Of a stretch of DNA of 64,000 nucleotides, positions 45,301 to 54,719 are shown one piece after another (the first letter of the stretch is position 1; every line of letters begins with the position of its first letter). The notes below the pieces were generated by a model. It was not told the origin of the DNA, made no database searches, and saw only the letters and a program-made list of their open reading frames with translations. A program made the position numbers and the translations under genes. Source of the DNA: Hexactinellida sp. DTS-2022 (Eukaryota > Porifera > Hexactinellida); assembly GCA_028753945.1 (NCBI GenBank), contig JAPNXP010000007.1:3596001-3660000 (forward strand), read 5' to 3'.

Positions 45301-45610
45301 TTGGAAAGTAGTGAAGAGAAGCGGAGTTAACGTACACCTCAAGATCCCGGGTGTAGAGAGAGCTCGCGAGGTACATTTGAATTGGTGCAAAGACTCCCCA
45401 CCTGCGAATGAGAATGGGGGTAGTACATGCCATAGAACCTGGATAACACCTCAGCTCGAGAGTGACTCTCACAGTTCACACTCGGACGCGGAAGAAGTTG
45501 AGACTACCTTTGAAGTCGACGAAAGCGTCCCGATTCCAGAGCAAGAACCCAGAAGGTCGTCTAGACAACGCAGAGTCCCCGATCGTTATGGCGAATGGGT
45601 TATGTATTAG
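42391..45610 (+). pseudogene. Pol: reverse transcriptase, RNase H, integrase (broken)
   Basis: Order of domains: the end of the protease (about 42451-42560), then reverse transcriptase (42943-43600) with RVILVQKKDASYRFAVDYR, FCDMPFGLCNAQATYQ and the YIDD catalytic box at about 43324. RNase H follows (43763-44100; LEVDASREAVGGIL, YSAGEREAWPIV), then the integrase zinc finger (about 44430-44560; H..H and CKRCMVC). The integrase core (44585-45100) has its first Asp in FDVAS, the second in ILTDQGPNVDG and Glu in GDGEAERS. A C-terminal tail ends at 45610. The TAG at 42940 and frameshifts near 43355, 43713, 44020 and 44570, plus a stop at 45158, break the frame. Integrated Ty3/gypsy pol copies cDNA and inserts it in the nucleus; this copy cannot do so. 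Confidence 0.9.
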
Positions 45611-45635
45611 CGAACAGCCCTGGTCAATACTCTTT

Positions 45636-45649
45636 GAAGGGGGGAGTGA
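45636..45649 (+). promoter_or_regulatory. Polypurine tract
   Basis: GAAGGGGGGAGTGA lies immediately before the 3' LTR, the expected plus-strand primer site. Confidence 0.85.
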
Positions 45650-45817
45650 TGTAACGATGTTATATCTATTAGACGTCCATTAGTTTAGTATAGTTAGTAT
45701 AAGTTAATAGTTAGAGTTTACCTAGAGTCGGTAGCACCAATTTAGTTTTCTTAACTGTGTTCTATTATACTGATTATATATACATTCGTAACTCTCTCAA
45801 TCACTTTCGTCGTTACA
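45650..45817 (+). repeat. 3' LTR of the gypsy element
   Basis: 168 bp, matching 41132-41294 with scattered substitutions and a few inserted bases (for example ATATAT near 45776). Confidence 0.92.
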
Positions 45818-45850
45818 ATTCCATAATACGCGGCCTTTATAATTAATTGT

Positions 45851-46415
45851 TGGGCTGAAGCGAATACTCGAAATGTAACGAACGAACATTTTCCTAACGA
45901 ACGAATATTCGTTCGTTTGGTTCGTTTATCAATTTCAAGACACAGAATACATTAACAATATGTTTATATTAATGTTGCAATGGTTTAATAATACAGTCAA
46001 CTCCGCTTAATCGGGTCACATCGGGACCAGGTTGTTTTGACCCGATTAAGCGGATAAACCGATTAACCGAAAATATTGTAAGCCAAACTGTAATTCTGTC
46101 CTATAAATCCTGTGAAATTTTGACACGATTAAGCGGAGAAACCGATTAACCGGTGTGCAATTAAGCGGAGTTGACTGTAGTTATAAAGTGTATCAGACAC
46201 AATTAACTAATAATCAGCTTGTTTTAGGTAGAAAAATATATTTACGATCTCTCCAAGCTAAACAAAAAAGTAATGTTGTTGTCCAAAATTAGTCAACGAA
46301 TAACCGTTTCAACTTTCAATATAATATTCGTCCCAAAAGAATATTCGTTTGGTAACGAACGAATATTCGTTCAATCATTTCGAACGATTATTCGGTATAT
46401 TCGTTTCAGCCCTAG
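45851..46415. mobile_element. hAT-like element, second copy of the CTAGGGCTGAAACGAATA family
   Basis: Left TGGGCTGAAGCGAATAC, right GTATATTCGTTTCAGCCCTAG, with a perfect 8-bp TSD TTAATTGT (45843-45850 and 46416-46423). It carries the pogo-like MITE 45994-46177. Confidence 0.88.
45994..46177. mobile_element. Nested pogo-like MITE
   Basis: Ends CAGTCAACTCCGCTTAATCG and TTAAGCGGAGTTGACTG, TA flanks at 45992-45993 and 46178-46179. Sister of 40038-40204. Confidence 0.9.
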
Positions 46416-46423
46416 TTAATTGT

Positions 46424-47484
46424 ACGAGTTAATTCAACAGCAGTTTATTTTGCATGAATTTAGACATCCTTTCGAATAATTAATTTCAATGAATACTTTT
46501 GGTTGGGTACTGTAGTTGTTTGGTCTTAGGATTACAAATTCTCCCTTAACATACCTCGACACAATAGGGGCCGACAGACACCTTGATGTAAAAGTGGACC
46601 ATCCTAAGGAACAATGTCCGCCCCTTGGGATACAGTGTGGCATATGTCTCGTTAATTTCCGATGTCCAGAATACTCTACTGATTATCGCATTTGTTAAGA
46701 TTTGAAATTTAGTAAATAGCATTCCATTTATTATAGCTTTCAGGGGCTTCGCCCTGTAAGCCTCAACCCTCTCTTCTAGCAAATCCTGGACCCGTCCCAG
46801 TAGATTTTCTAGTTGTAATTACCTGAATTTAGGAATTGTAGAGAAACCCAGGTCCTAATCTGCTATCCCAATAAATAGAGATCTATATATAGCGAAACCT
46901 AGATTATCCGAATTTGGACTTGTTCCAACGAGTTCAGATAATAGAGGTTGCACATATTTGAAAAGTAAATCCTCGAGAAAATAAGTGAGTATTTAGATTT
47001 TACTAAGCTAGGTTTTAACAATAATAGGGCAGTAAAGTAGTAGTATCCATGAAGAATATGTGTGCATCTCCTCCTTCGACTGTATCCGCAATCGCAGGAT
47101 GCCCTGACTATGGATTTCAGCAGGGTCCGCAAGGTTGAAATCCTGATCCGTTGGGGCCTCAGCCCCGCTAACCGGGGCTTGAGCTGCGCTAACCTGGGCC
47201 TGGCCCCGGGTGCCCCCCCCCCTGGCTACGCCACTGTCACTTCCCATCGATATTTCGCTCCTGGACCGACAGTAATACATCTGGTATCCCATATCTATAC
47301 ACCCATCCTGTTTCTATGGCGTTCCGTTCGAAAACAAGTCCACAATAATAAGAATATATCGGTATCCGGCGGCTGACCACGGCAAGACTGCAATGTCGGT
47401 GGTTATTCTTCTTCTTGGCTCTGTTACATCTTATTCGATGGGCTTCAGAGGTTCCCTCTTCTTAGTAGCTCTTGTTCTCTAGAC
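46424..47484. other. No gene recognised
   Basis: The minus-strand frame at 46546-46782 has no known motif. A lone hAT-type end (CCTGGCTACGCCACTG, 47221-47236) lies at the edge of a GC-rich block from 47150; its partner end was not found. Confidence 0.4.
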
Positions 47485-47870
47485 ATATGACTATGATATG
47501 AGGCATGCCCTACAGCATTGTGATACGTCTCTTCGCATTACCACCCAGTAGAATCGATCTCAGAGGAAGACATACGTCTTTTCTATCCCTGGGTCTGATA
47601 TCCGATGTGCTATTTCGGTCATCTTTAACCTTAAACTGTTGGGTATCCCCAAAGCTCTCTTGAGATACAGCTTGCCCTCTACGTCTATTCTCATGCCTTC
47701 TTGCTTCTTATATGGTTCAACCGATATATTCCGGTGCTCCCATAGTTGTTGACAGGCGTTCACAATGCTCTGATATCTGAACTGTCCATCCCGGAGTTCG
47801 TAACGAAATGTACCCACTTCTTGATCTAGTATATACACGTTTCGCTCGAAATACTCCTCATCATTCACAG
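47485..47870 (-). pseudogene. Ty3/gypsy pol fragment (RNase H to integrase zinc finger)
   Basis: The minus-strand frame begins DEEYFERNVYILDQE, continues through a linker and EGKLYLKRALGIPNSLR, and ends in a degraded zinc-finger region (DRFYWVVMRRDV, CCRAC). The start matches the YFEGNVYTLN stretch of the element at 41132 and YFERHVYSLG of the relic at 56745. It is truncated on both sides. Confidence 0.75.
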
Positions 47871-47991
47871 GGGTGGTGAATCTGCTGTTAACAGCAATTT
47901 TGGCTGTTTGCTATTAACAGCCAACTATTAGCTGTTAACAGCTAAGAATTCGTCCCCAATTGGCATTCAACCTTAACTACATTTAAGTCGC

Positions 47992-50990
47992 CTTTAACTA
48001 GTAATTTCGATAACATTGTTTCTATATTCAGACATATGATAGTCTGAGGAAATTTTTGCAAAACTCAACAAAAATTTTATGCAAAAAGTGGATATTTCAA
48101 TAGTTATAGCCCTTTGGCGATCTTTAGGGTACAGATTCTGAACAAATTTGTAACTCAGAGAGGAAAAGAGAAAAATTTAAGAAGCACTAGTGAAAAATGA
48201 TCACTTTTGATCAGCGCACATGGTTTCCCATATGTGAATAATACATTGAGCCTAGGACGCACCGTTTTCGAAATTGCCCTATGTGGTAGTGTGAATGTGA
48301 CCAATTTTGATGACACATGCAAATTTTTATCTCCTAAACGGGAGATTCTAGAGCTTAGCTCTAAATTACTAATCACATTGATATATCATCTCAAATCATT
48401 GCAAAGTCAAAAATCACTCAAAACCAAATGGTTCCCCTTGCTATAAATTCGAATGCCCATATATATTATATGGGGGTGTCATGTGAGCATTAAAAGAGAG
48501 AAAATCCAAATTCAAAAGTGAACTGGAGCTTAGTTCTAACTTTCAGACACTATCAGTGATTGAATTCCAGCTAGATGTCCTATTTTAAAACATCCCCGAA
48601 TCAATATTCTTCGCTGTAGACGTGTCGAAAATCCTCCCTGCCACCTGAAAACCACCATATCTAATTATAGACTGCCGCAATTTTAAAGCTTAGTTTTGGG
48701 GAACTTTTTGAAGTATTAACGCTGAAATTTGGAATATAGCACAATAATAAGTAAACTAAGACCTGTTACAGCCCCGATTATCCAAATTTGTCCTTAATTA
48801 AAATCTGGACACCTTTGGGAGCAAAAATGTGGCTCAATTTTGATAAAACCGTCCGTTTCTTCGAATATCGCTCAATTTTGGTGAAAAAAAATCACTTTTC
48901 GCTATGGTCACACACCTGGTGTGTGTAAAGGGGACATGGTAGAATGGATTTGTCCGATTATTTAATCTGCACTCTTTTTCAATTTCCCAGAAATAAGCTT
49001 TTAGTACTATATTATTCTCTATAGGAGCTCAAATCTAGAATTTCAAAAAAAAAACTGTGCTTAGAAGGCTATTATTCGAGCGCAGATAGTCTTAAAATAG
49101 CTTATACATATCTGCTGGCCAATATGGAAAGTATTAGCCTACTATTATCAACGAGTAGTCTGTTGTAGATACTCACTAATACAAAAAGTACGGAACCAGC
49201 GTTAGCTTCATCATATTATTTATGACGTCATAATTACACTATACTATTGAAACACAAGGCTGGGTGTATATGTGTATATATATGTGTATATATTTGTTTG
49301 TATGTTACGAGTTGATTGACTAAAGTGGACTGTTTCCAAATGTGATTTTTGGCATCTAGGGGTAACTATTGGCACCCGCCAACAAGTTGAGGTTTCCACT
49401 CAAAATTTCTCACACCTCGACAAGTTATGACGTCATTGTCACATTTCGAATACCGTGAAAATTCACTTAATCGCACATAATTCGCGCCCTCTAAGAGATA
49501 AAATTTAATAGAACATATATATTAATGATGCGGACACGTTGTTCACACCAGATTGCCACTATGCTTACTCATTATCGCATGATGACGTAATCACTAAATT
49601 TCACATTGTTAAATTTGACTATTTTAGGCCTATTTACGCTTTATAATCAATATTAGGAGTATATACACCACACACCAACCGCTTTGGGGTTGGTGTGTCG
49701 TTGTGTTCTGCCGCGTAGCGACCTAGCAAGCGAAAACACAAATTAAATAGATTTTTGTATTCAAAACATGGATGCGACACTTTATCTTGATCTAATAGAG
49801 CCATTTTTGCAATATTACACTTCTGCTCTCTAACGCTGTTACCGCCCCAAATGCATGGAGTGAGTATATACAACACACTACTCGTTGATCCTAGTAAGCC
49901 TATATTTTCAGTTATTTACTGGGTATATATGTAAGCTATTTTAAGACTACTAGTGCTCTAATATAAGCCTTCTAAGCACTGATTTCTTGAAATTATATAT
50001 TTAAGCTCCCATAGAGAATAATATAGTGCTAAAGCTTAGTTCTGAAGAATTGAAAGAGAGTACAGATCTAAAAATCGGTCTAATCCATTCTACCATGTCC
50101 ACTTGAGATTACCAAGGAAGGTGCTATTATGAGAAAGTCAAATTTTTCATCGGCATTGCTCGATTTTAGAGAAAACGGATGTTTTTTCACATTTGAGGGC
50201 CCCAGTTTGTAAATTAAGAACGAAATCGGACAATCGAAACTGTAACAGGTCTTAGTTTATTTATTATAGTGCTTTATTCCAAACTTCAGCGTTATAACTT
50301 AAATAAGTTCGCCAAAACTAATCTTTTAAAATTGTGGCAGTCTATAATTAGATATGGTTGTTTTCAGGTGGCAGAGAGGATTTTCTACAGTGAAGAATAT
50401 TGATTCGGGAAGGAATTAAAATCGGCCATCTTGCTGGAATTCAATCACTGATAGTGTCTGAAAATTAGAACTAAGCTCCAGTTCACTTTTGAATTTGGAT
50501 TTTCTCTCTTTTGATGGTCACATGACACCTCAATATATGGGCATTCGAGTTTATAGCATGGAAACCATTTGGTTTTGAGTGATTTTTGACTTTGCAATGA
50601 TTTAGAGATGGAATATCAATCTGATTAGCAATTTAGAGCTAAGCTCTAGAGTCTCCTTTTAGGAGATACAAATATGCACGTGTCATCAAAATTGGTCACA
50701 TTCACACAACCATATATGGTAATGTCGAAAACGGTGCGTCCTAGGCTCAATGTATTATTCACATATGCGAAACCATGTGTGCTGATCATTTTTCTCTAGT
50801 GTAACTAAATTTATCTCTTTTCCTCTCTCAGTTACAAATTAGTTAAGAATCCGTACCCTAAAGATTGCCGAAGGGCCATATCTTATGCAATATCCACTTT
50901 TTGCTTAAAACTTTTGCTGAGTTTTGCAAAGATTTCCTCGGACTATCGTATGTCTGAGAATAGAAACATTCTTATCACAATTAGTAGTTA
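47992..50990. repeat. 3-kb inverted repeat with ~1.1-kb arms
   Basis: Left arm about 47992-49140, right arm about 49885-50990. Matching blocks include GGAAATTTTTGCAAAACTCA/TGAGTTTTGCAAAGATTTCC, GATCTTTAGGGTACAG and its inverse, and the GCTTAGTTCTAACTTTCAGACACTATCAGTG region. Arms differ more than those of the 32105-35313 element, so it is older. The centre contains Helitron copy 5. Exact termini and TSD were not found. No protein family was recognised. Confidence 0.8.
49238..49734 (+). mobile_element. Non-autonomous Helitron, copy 5
   Basis: Runs from TACTATTGAAACACAAGGC through the shared GGGGTAACTATTGGCACCCG and GACGTCATTGTCACA blocks to CCGCGTAGCGACCTAG. The 3' hairpin is altered (AACCGCTTTGGGGTT). 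Confidence 0.78.
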
Positions 50991-51274
50991 ATTTACCATA
51001 TTCAAGACCCTTGGTGTTATAAAAACGAGTTTCAAAATCAATGGCCGCTCCACTAAAACGTTCATAACTCTGGAAATAATCGTCGAATCGATGAAAACCA
51101 AAGTCCTTTCGATAGATAACATCCTTCCGCATTGTCTGTAAAAATATTGTAAATTTCTGAACATTTCAAATTTCCCTATTATTTTGGGCGGAAACAACTC
51201 TAACATAACCGATTTGTACACAATTTTTGCGAAGTAAATTGGATGATAGTGTGAAAGTAGAGCATCACTATGGC
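50991..51274. other. Spacer, no gene recognised
   Basis: AT-rich. Short minus-strand frames here have no motif. Confidence 0.35.
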
Positions 51275-51673
51275 CTAGGGTGCGACCCGTAAAGCCAGTG
51301 GCCCTCTATTCAAAGCCCGCGGCCCACTTATTTAATCCACCAACCCGTGATTTAGGAAATTTGTTTATTTTATGGCACCGTTGGCTGAATTCGTGAAAAT
51401 ATTCTCTAAGAATTGAGAGTTCATATAATTTCCGCGTTATAAGATGCAGAAAATCGTATGTGAAAATAGTTTATATATTAAACTTTTTATACCTGCAACC
51501 TTAGATTATTTCGTTAGTTAATTCCTTTTTATTCTATTAATTGTGGAAATTATTAGCTTTAAAAATTAACAATTGATCTTTTTAACTATTTTCGGCTCGT
51601 TTTGGGCCACGGCCTGTGGGAAAAGGCCCGCAGCTCGTGATTTACAATAAAGCCCGCACGGGTCGCACACTAG
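51275..51673. mobile_element. hAT-like element, 399 bp
   Basis: Ends CTAGGGTGCGACCCG and CGGGTCGCACACTAG, perfect 8-bp TSD ACTATGGC (51267-51274 and 51674-51681). GGCCCGC motifs inside both ends, AT-rich centre. Confidence 0.94.
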
Positions 51674-51802
51674 ACTATGGCTCTTTAGTCAAATGAATAC
51701 ATCCTTTAGATTTTGCGTGAATAATTTCTTTGATAAATGTTTTCTGTATCGTCGAATTAATTTTTCGCACGCTTCGATTGCTTCCTTGACCAACATACTA
51801 TT

Positions 51803-51820
51803 ACAAGCGAAGCGCGCTAG
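51803..51820 (+). repeat. Helitron 3'-end fragment
   Basis: CAAGCGAAGCGCGCTAG followed by T equals the last bases of the Helitron family, without the rest of the element. Confidence 0.55.
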
Positions 51821-51850
51821 TCTATATAGATATACTGTAGCATCAATATA

Positions 51851-52035
51851 CAGTTGAAACCGGTTTTTTCTAACCATTTCTTTTCAGATAAAAATAGTAA
51901 GAAAAAACCGATAGTTAGAAAAAACCGATGGAAAATACAGTAAATTGGAACTTCTTACAAAAGATTGCATTACTAATAGTTAGAATAAACCGATAAGTTA
52001 GAATAACCCGAGTTAGAATAAACCGGTTTCGACTG
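51851..52035. mobile_element. Pogo-like MITE (CAGTTGAAACCGGTTTTTTC)
   Basis: Ends CAGTTGAAACCGGTTTTTTC and AATAAACCGGTTTCGACTG, TA on both sides, with repeated GTTAGAA.AAACCGAT inside. Confidence 0.88.
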
Positions 52036-52071
52036 TATATAGATACACTGTAGCATCAATCTATATAGATA

Positions 52072-52129
52072 CTAGCGCGAATCGCTTGCTAGTTCGCTTT
52101 GCTGCAGAACACAACCACACACCAACCGG
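52072..52129 (-). mobile_element. Truncated Helitron copy 6
   Basis: In minus orientation the last ~58 bases of the family, including the GTGTTCTGCAGC region and the final GCGCTAG before T. The hairpin is cut at CCGGATGAG. Confidence 0.7.
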
Positions 52130-52136
52130 ATGAGTA

Positions 52137-52425
52137 ATATGCTGGGCAGCGAGTTAGTAAACTTGGTACAGCGCCTTCCTTCAGGTTTGGCTTCGCCCGC
52201 GGTACTTCAGTAAAAGTACTATCTCCTGTAGGGACTTGGAAAGTGTAGTCTATGTCTTCTTTCTGAAAATGGTTGATACATACTTAGACCACCTTCAGGT
52301 CATCGATATCCTCGCGACGAAGAGCGCATGTCCAGGCATGATTCAGGGTTGGTGGATTTTAAGGCATCTTGAACACAGGAACATGTTCATCCGGGTTGTA
52401 GTTGCTCTTGCAACCGGGGACAAAA
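52137..52425 (-). pseudogene. THAP-type zinc-finger fragment
   Basis: Minus strand. PGCKSNYNPDEHVPVFKMP, then after a stop NHAWTCALRREDIDDLKVV, VCINHFQKEDIDYTF and a proline-rich end EGAVPSLL. The order C-x-C ... W ... C-x2-H-F ... P-S-L is that of the THAP DNA-binding domain (C2CH), found at the N-terminus of P-element-type transposases and many animal regulators. An extra C near the first cysteine pair and two stops inactivate it. No catalytic region follows. Confidence 0.7.
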
Positions 52426-53821
52426 CACGAGATAGGCATGAATAGAAGCTAATATGAATAAAATACCAAAGCTAAATTAAAAGGATGAGATTTTACGTCA
52501 ATAGAAAAGTTTGGAATAAAATCTGATCAATAATTGTATATATTTCTAATTACTGTGGTTGATTATGATTATTATTTCTGAAATTAAATATTGTGGTTGG
52601 ATAAATAATAAATATTACCATATTCTCCTTCATCCTTGGTCCATATTTCCTAGGTTACTGTCAGGCCATATATAGAGTAGGCTATGGATAAAGTAACAAG
52701 TTCAGTCAGGTTCTTTTATTTTGAACATTCAAGTCAAGGGACCAAAATTGTGTTCATAATAAAGATTTCATAATAAGCAAACACAACTTAATACAAACCC
52801 TATGTAAGTTGTTAATTTGGACCCATGAGCTCGTACATAATAAAAATATTTCCATATTAAAATTTGTTCACAATAAGCAGACCTGACCTAACTGTATACT
52901 AATTCCGAGTTCAATTTATAATTTTTGATGTAAATATTCTTAGTTGTTTAATACATGTTTAATACGTGTTTAATTGGATGTACGTATATCACGTATAATA
53001 CGTTTTATACGCAACACGCGTATTAATCAACTTAATAAATATTTATTGTCGACTGATAAAAGCCAGACCGCGTGGCGGTTGAGTTACCCGCCGCAAAGCG
53101 ACCGAGACAGAAGGGCTCTCAATAAGAGAAACATTGAATTATTTTGTCGTGCTATGTCCGGGTGCAGATCCAAGTTTATTCACAGGGGGATTGCATGCTT
53201 TTCGAGTAATACAAGGGGGGTTTTGGGGCTTGGCTCCCATAATTCATTTATACCTCTTACACGCTACTTAAAATTAATAGCACTTTCTTGTCAATTAGCG
53301 ATAAAATTAATCAACCGGTTAACAAATTTGAGAGGTATGTAGAATAGTTTTGACCGTGGTATAGAAACTGCTGTTAGGACTAATATACTTTCCTTCCCCC
53401 GCCCCATTGATTCGCACATTTTGTCTATCTATAAATGTGATAAAAATATTAAGAGTAGCTGAATGGCTTTTATTCACTCTGAGGCGGTTACTTATTTATG
53501 AGACGGCCTATAACTCATACAACATAATGCTATCATAGATTACACCAAATAATCTATTATTTGCACATGCTATTATAAACGAAGACAGGAGGAATATTCT
53601 GGGCTAGCCCAGTTTAACCACCGGGGTACAAACTAGGCTAGGCTAGTTACACCCCGGGTATATTCTGGTGGGTGGTATAATCTGGGATGCTACACAGGGC
53701 GATGGTGCGCTTTGAATCATGGTTACGTTAGTTGTGTATCCAGAACCCAGCTATTAGATAAGACTCAGTGTATCACCCATTAAATGTCATACTGTTGACA
53801 AATAAATTACTTAGGAGCAGG
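52426..53821. other. Mostly non-coding
   Basis: Contains the MITE at 52703-52894. A 122-codon plus-strand frame (52974-53342) has no recognisable motif. Near 53600-53680 GC-rich CTAGGCTAGG/CCCGGG motifs form weak inverted pairs. Confidence 0.4.
52703..52894. mobile_element. Pogo-like MITE (CAGTCAGGT..TTATTATG family)
   Basis: Begins CAGTCAGGTTCTTTTATT and ends AATAAGCAGACCTGACCTAACTG before TA. The copy at 61073-61267 is very similar. Internal CATAATAAGC repeats. Confidence 0.82.
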
Positions 53822-53966
53822 CTTGGGGCTGATTACGATTACAATCGTAATCGATTGTAATCGATTACAACTTTTCCTGTAATCGTAATCGTAATCATAA
53901 TCAAGCTTTTCTTGAAGGATGTAATCGTAATCGTAATCGTAATCACCCCCTAGTAATCAGCCCCAG
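53822..53966. mobile_element. Element with TAATCG hexamer arms, copy 1
   Basis: Starts CTTGGGGCTGATTAC and ends GTAATCAGCCCCAG. The arms consist of repeated GATTAC/GTAATC and TAATCG hexamers with a central ATCGATTGTAATCGATTAC palindrome. Target duplication not found. Confidence 0.7.
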
Positions 53967-54351
53967 ATATGGCACCAGGCCCCCCCAAATTTTCCACAAT
54001 AACTTTAAATAAGGATATAGTTTTAGGGTTCGCTGATCTCATTGCACCTCCAAATATATATCCGGCCCCTACAAATAATTCTTGGTGGCTACCCCCATGC
54101 ACACGGGCATTATTTTTCGTGCGCATGAAACTCCGGGGCTTAATCGAAACAATCGTAATTGCATCGTAAAGAAATGAATTGTAATCGATTGTAATCGATT
54201 ACAACATTTCCTGTAATCGTAATCGTAATCATAATCAAGCTTTTTCTGAAGGTTGTAATCGTAATCGTAATCGTAATCACTCACTAGTAATCAGCCCCAG
54301 GTCTGCTTAGGAGACACCCTGCAGTAAATATTCTACAATTAGTTTATAAGG
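53967..54351. other. Spacer with second TAATCG-arm copy
   Basis: About 54175-54300 repeats most of 53845-53966 in the same orientation, again ending GTAATCAGCCCCAG. The left end is not preserved. No gene. Confidence 0.6.
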
Positions 54352-54358
54352 TGCTAGG

Positions 54359-54484
54359 ACATCTTGCCGAAAGACATCTCGCCGAAAGACATTTTGCCGA
54401 AAGGATATCTTGCCGAAAGACATCTTGCCGAAAAGACATCTTGCCGAAAAGACATCTCGCCGAAAGACATTGTGCCGAAAGCGG
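54359..54484. repeat. Left tandem-repeat TIR of the FLYWCH-MULE
   Basis: Eight or so imperfect units of GACATCTTGCCGAAA, with GACATCTCGCCGAAA and GATATCTTGCCGAAA variants. Confidence 0.9.
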
Positions 54485-54496
54485 AAGGAAAATAAT

Positions 54497-54630
54497 AACT
54501 AACCGAAGCACTAAGACCAATACTGGGCCACTATACTATAGTATAGTCGGCACAGTAATAACAACTAACCAAAGCACTAAGATTAGAACTGGGCAACTAT
54601 ACTATAGTATAGTCGGCACAGTAACAACTA
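54497..54630. repeat. Two tandem 66-bp units with the ACTATACTATAGTATAGT palindrome
   Basis: Unit: AACTAACC.AAGCACTAAGA, then a GGGC..ACTATACTATAGTATAGT palindrome and CGGCACAGTAA. Other copies are at 23930-24004 (followed by an insertion at CGGCAC) and, inverted, 61736-61790. Inside the MULE it lies between the left TIR and the transposase stop. Confidence 0.85.
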
Positions 54631-54719
54631 AGTATACACGGTATCCCATTAACTAGTTTAGAGTTGAAATAAGTTTAATTAGTATATGAGTAAGAAGTGA
54701 TAACAAGAAAAAAGAAATA

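Larger units (their letters stand above)
41132..45817 (+). mobile_element. Ty3/gypsy LTR retrotransposon, full length but decayed (4,686 bp)
   Basis: 5' LTR 41132-41294 and 3' LTR 45650-45817, both beginning TGTAACG and ending CGTTACA. Gag, protease, reverse transcriptase, RNase H and integrase follow in the Ty3/gypsy order. A polypurine tract precedes the 3' LTR. The LTRs differ by point changes and small insertions, and coding regions have several stops and frameshifts, so the copy is not recent. Flanks (CAGTC and ATTCC) show no clear duplication. No env frame was seen. Confidence 0.93.

Noticed and set aside
41601-45683. Short secondary frames within the gypsy element on both strands
   Set aside because: They overlap gag and pol in other frames and lack motifs. 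The pol domains are fully accounted for in the sense frames.
49634-51221. Minus-strand frames of 75-80 codons
   Set aside because: They lie in the Helitron copy and the inverted-repeat arm and its flank. No conserved motif or codon bias.
54359-54484. Regular short repeats resembling a CRISPR array
   Set aside because: Units are directly adjacent without unique spacers, and an inverse array closes the same transposon. These are tandem-repeat TIRs in a eukaryotic sequence.
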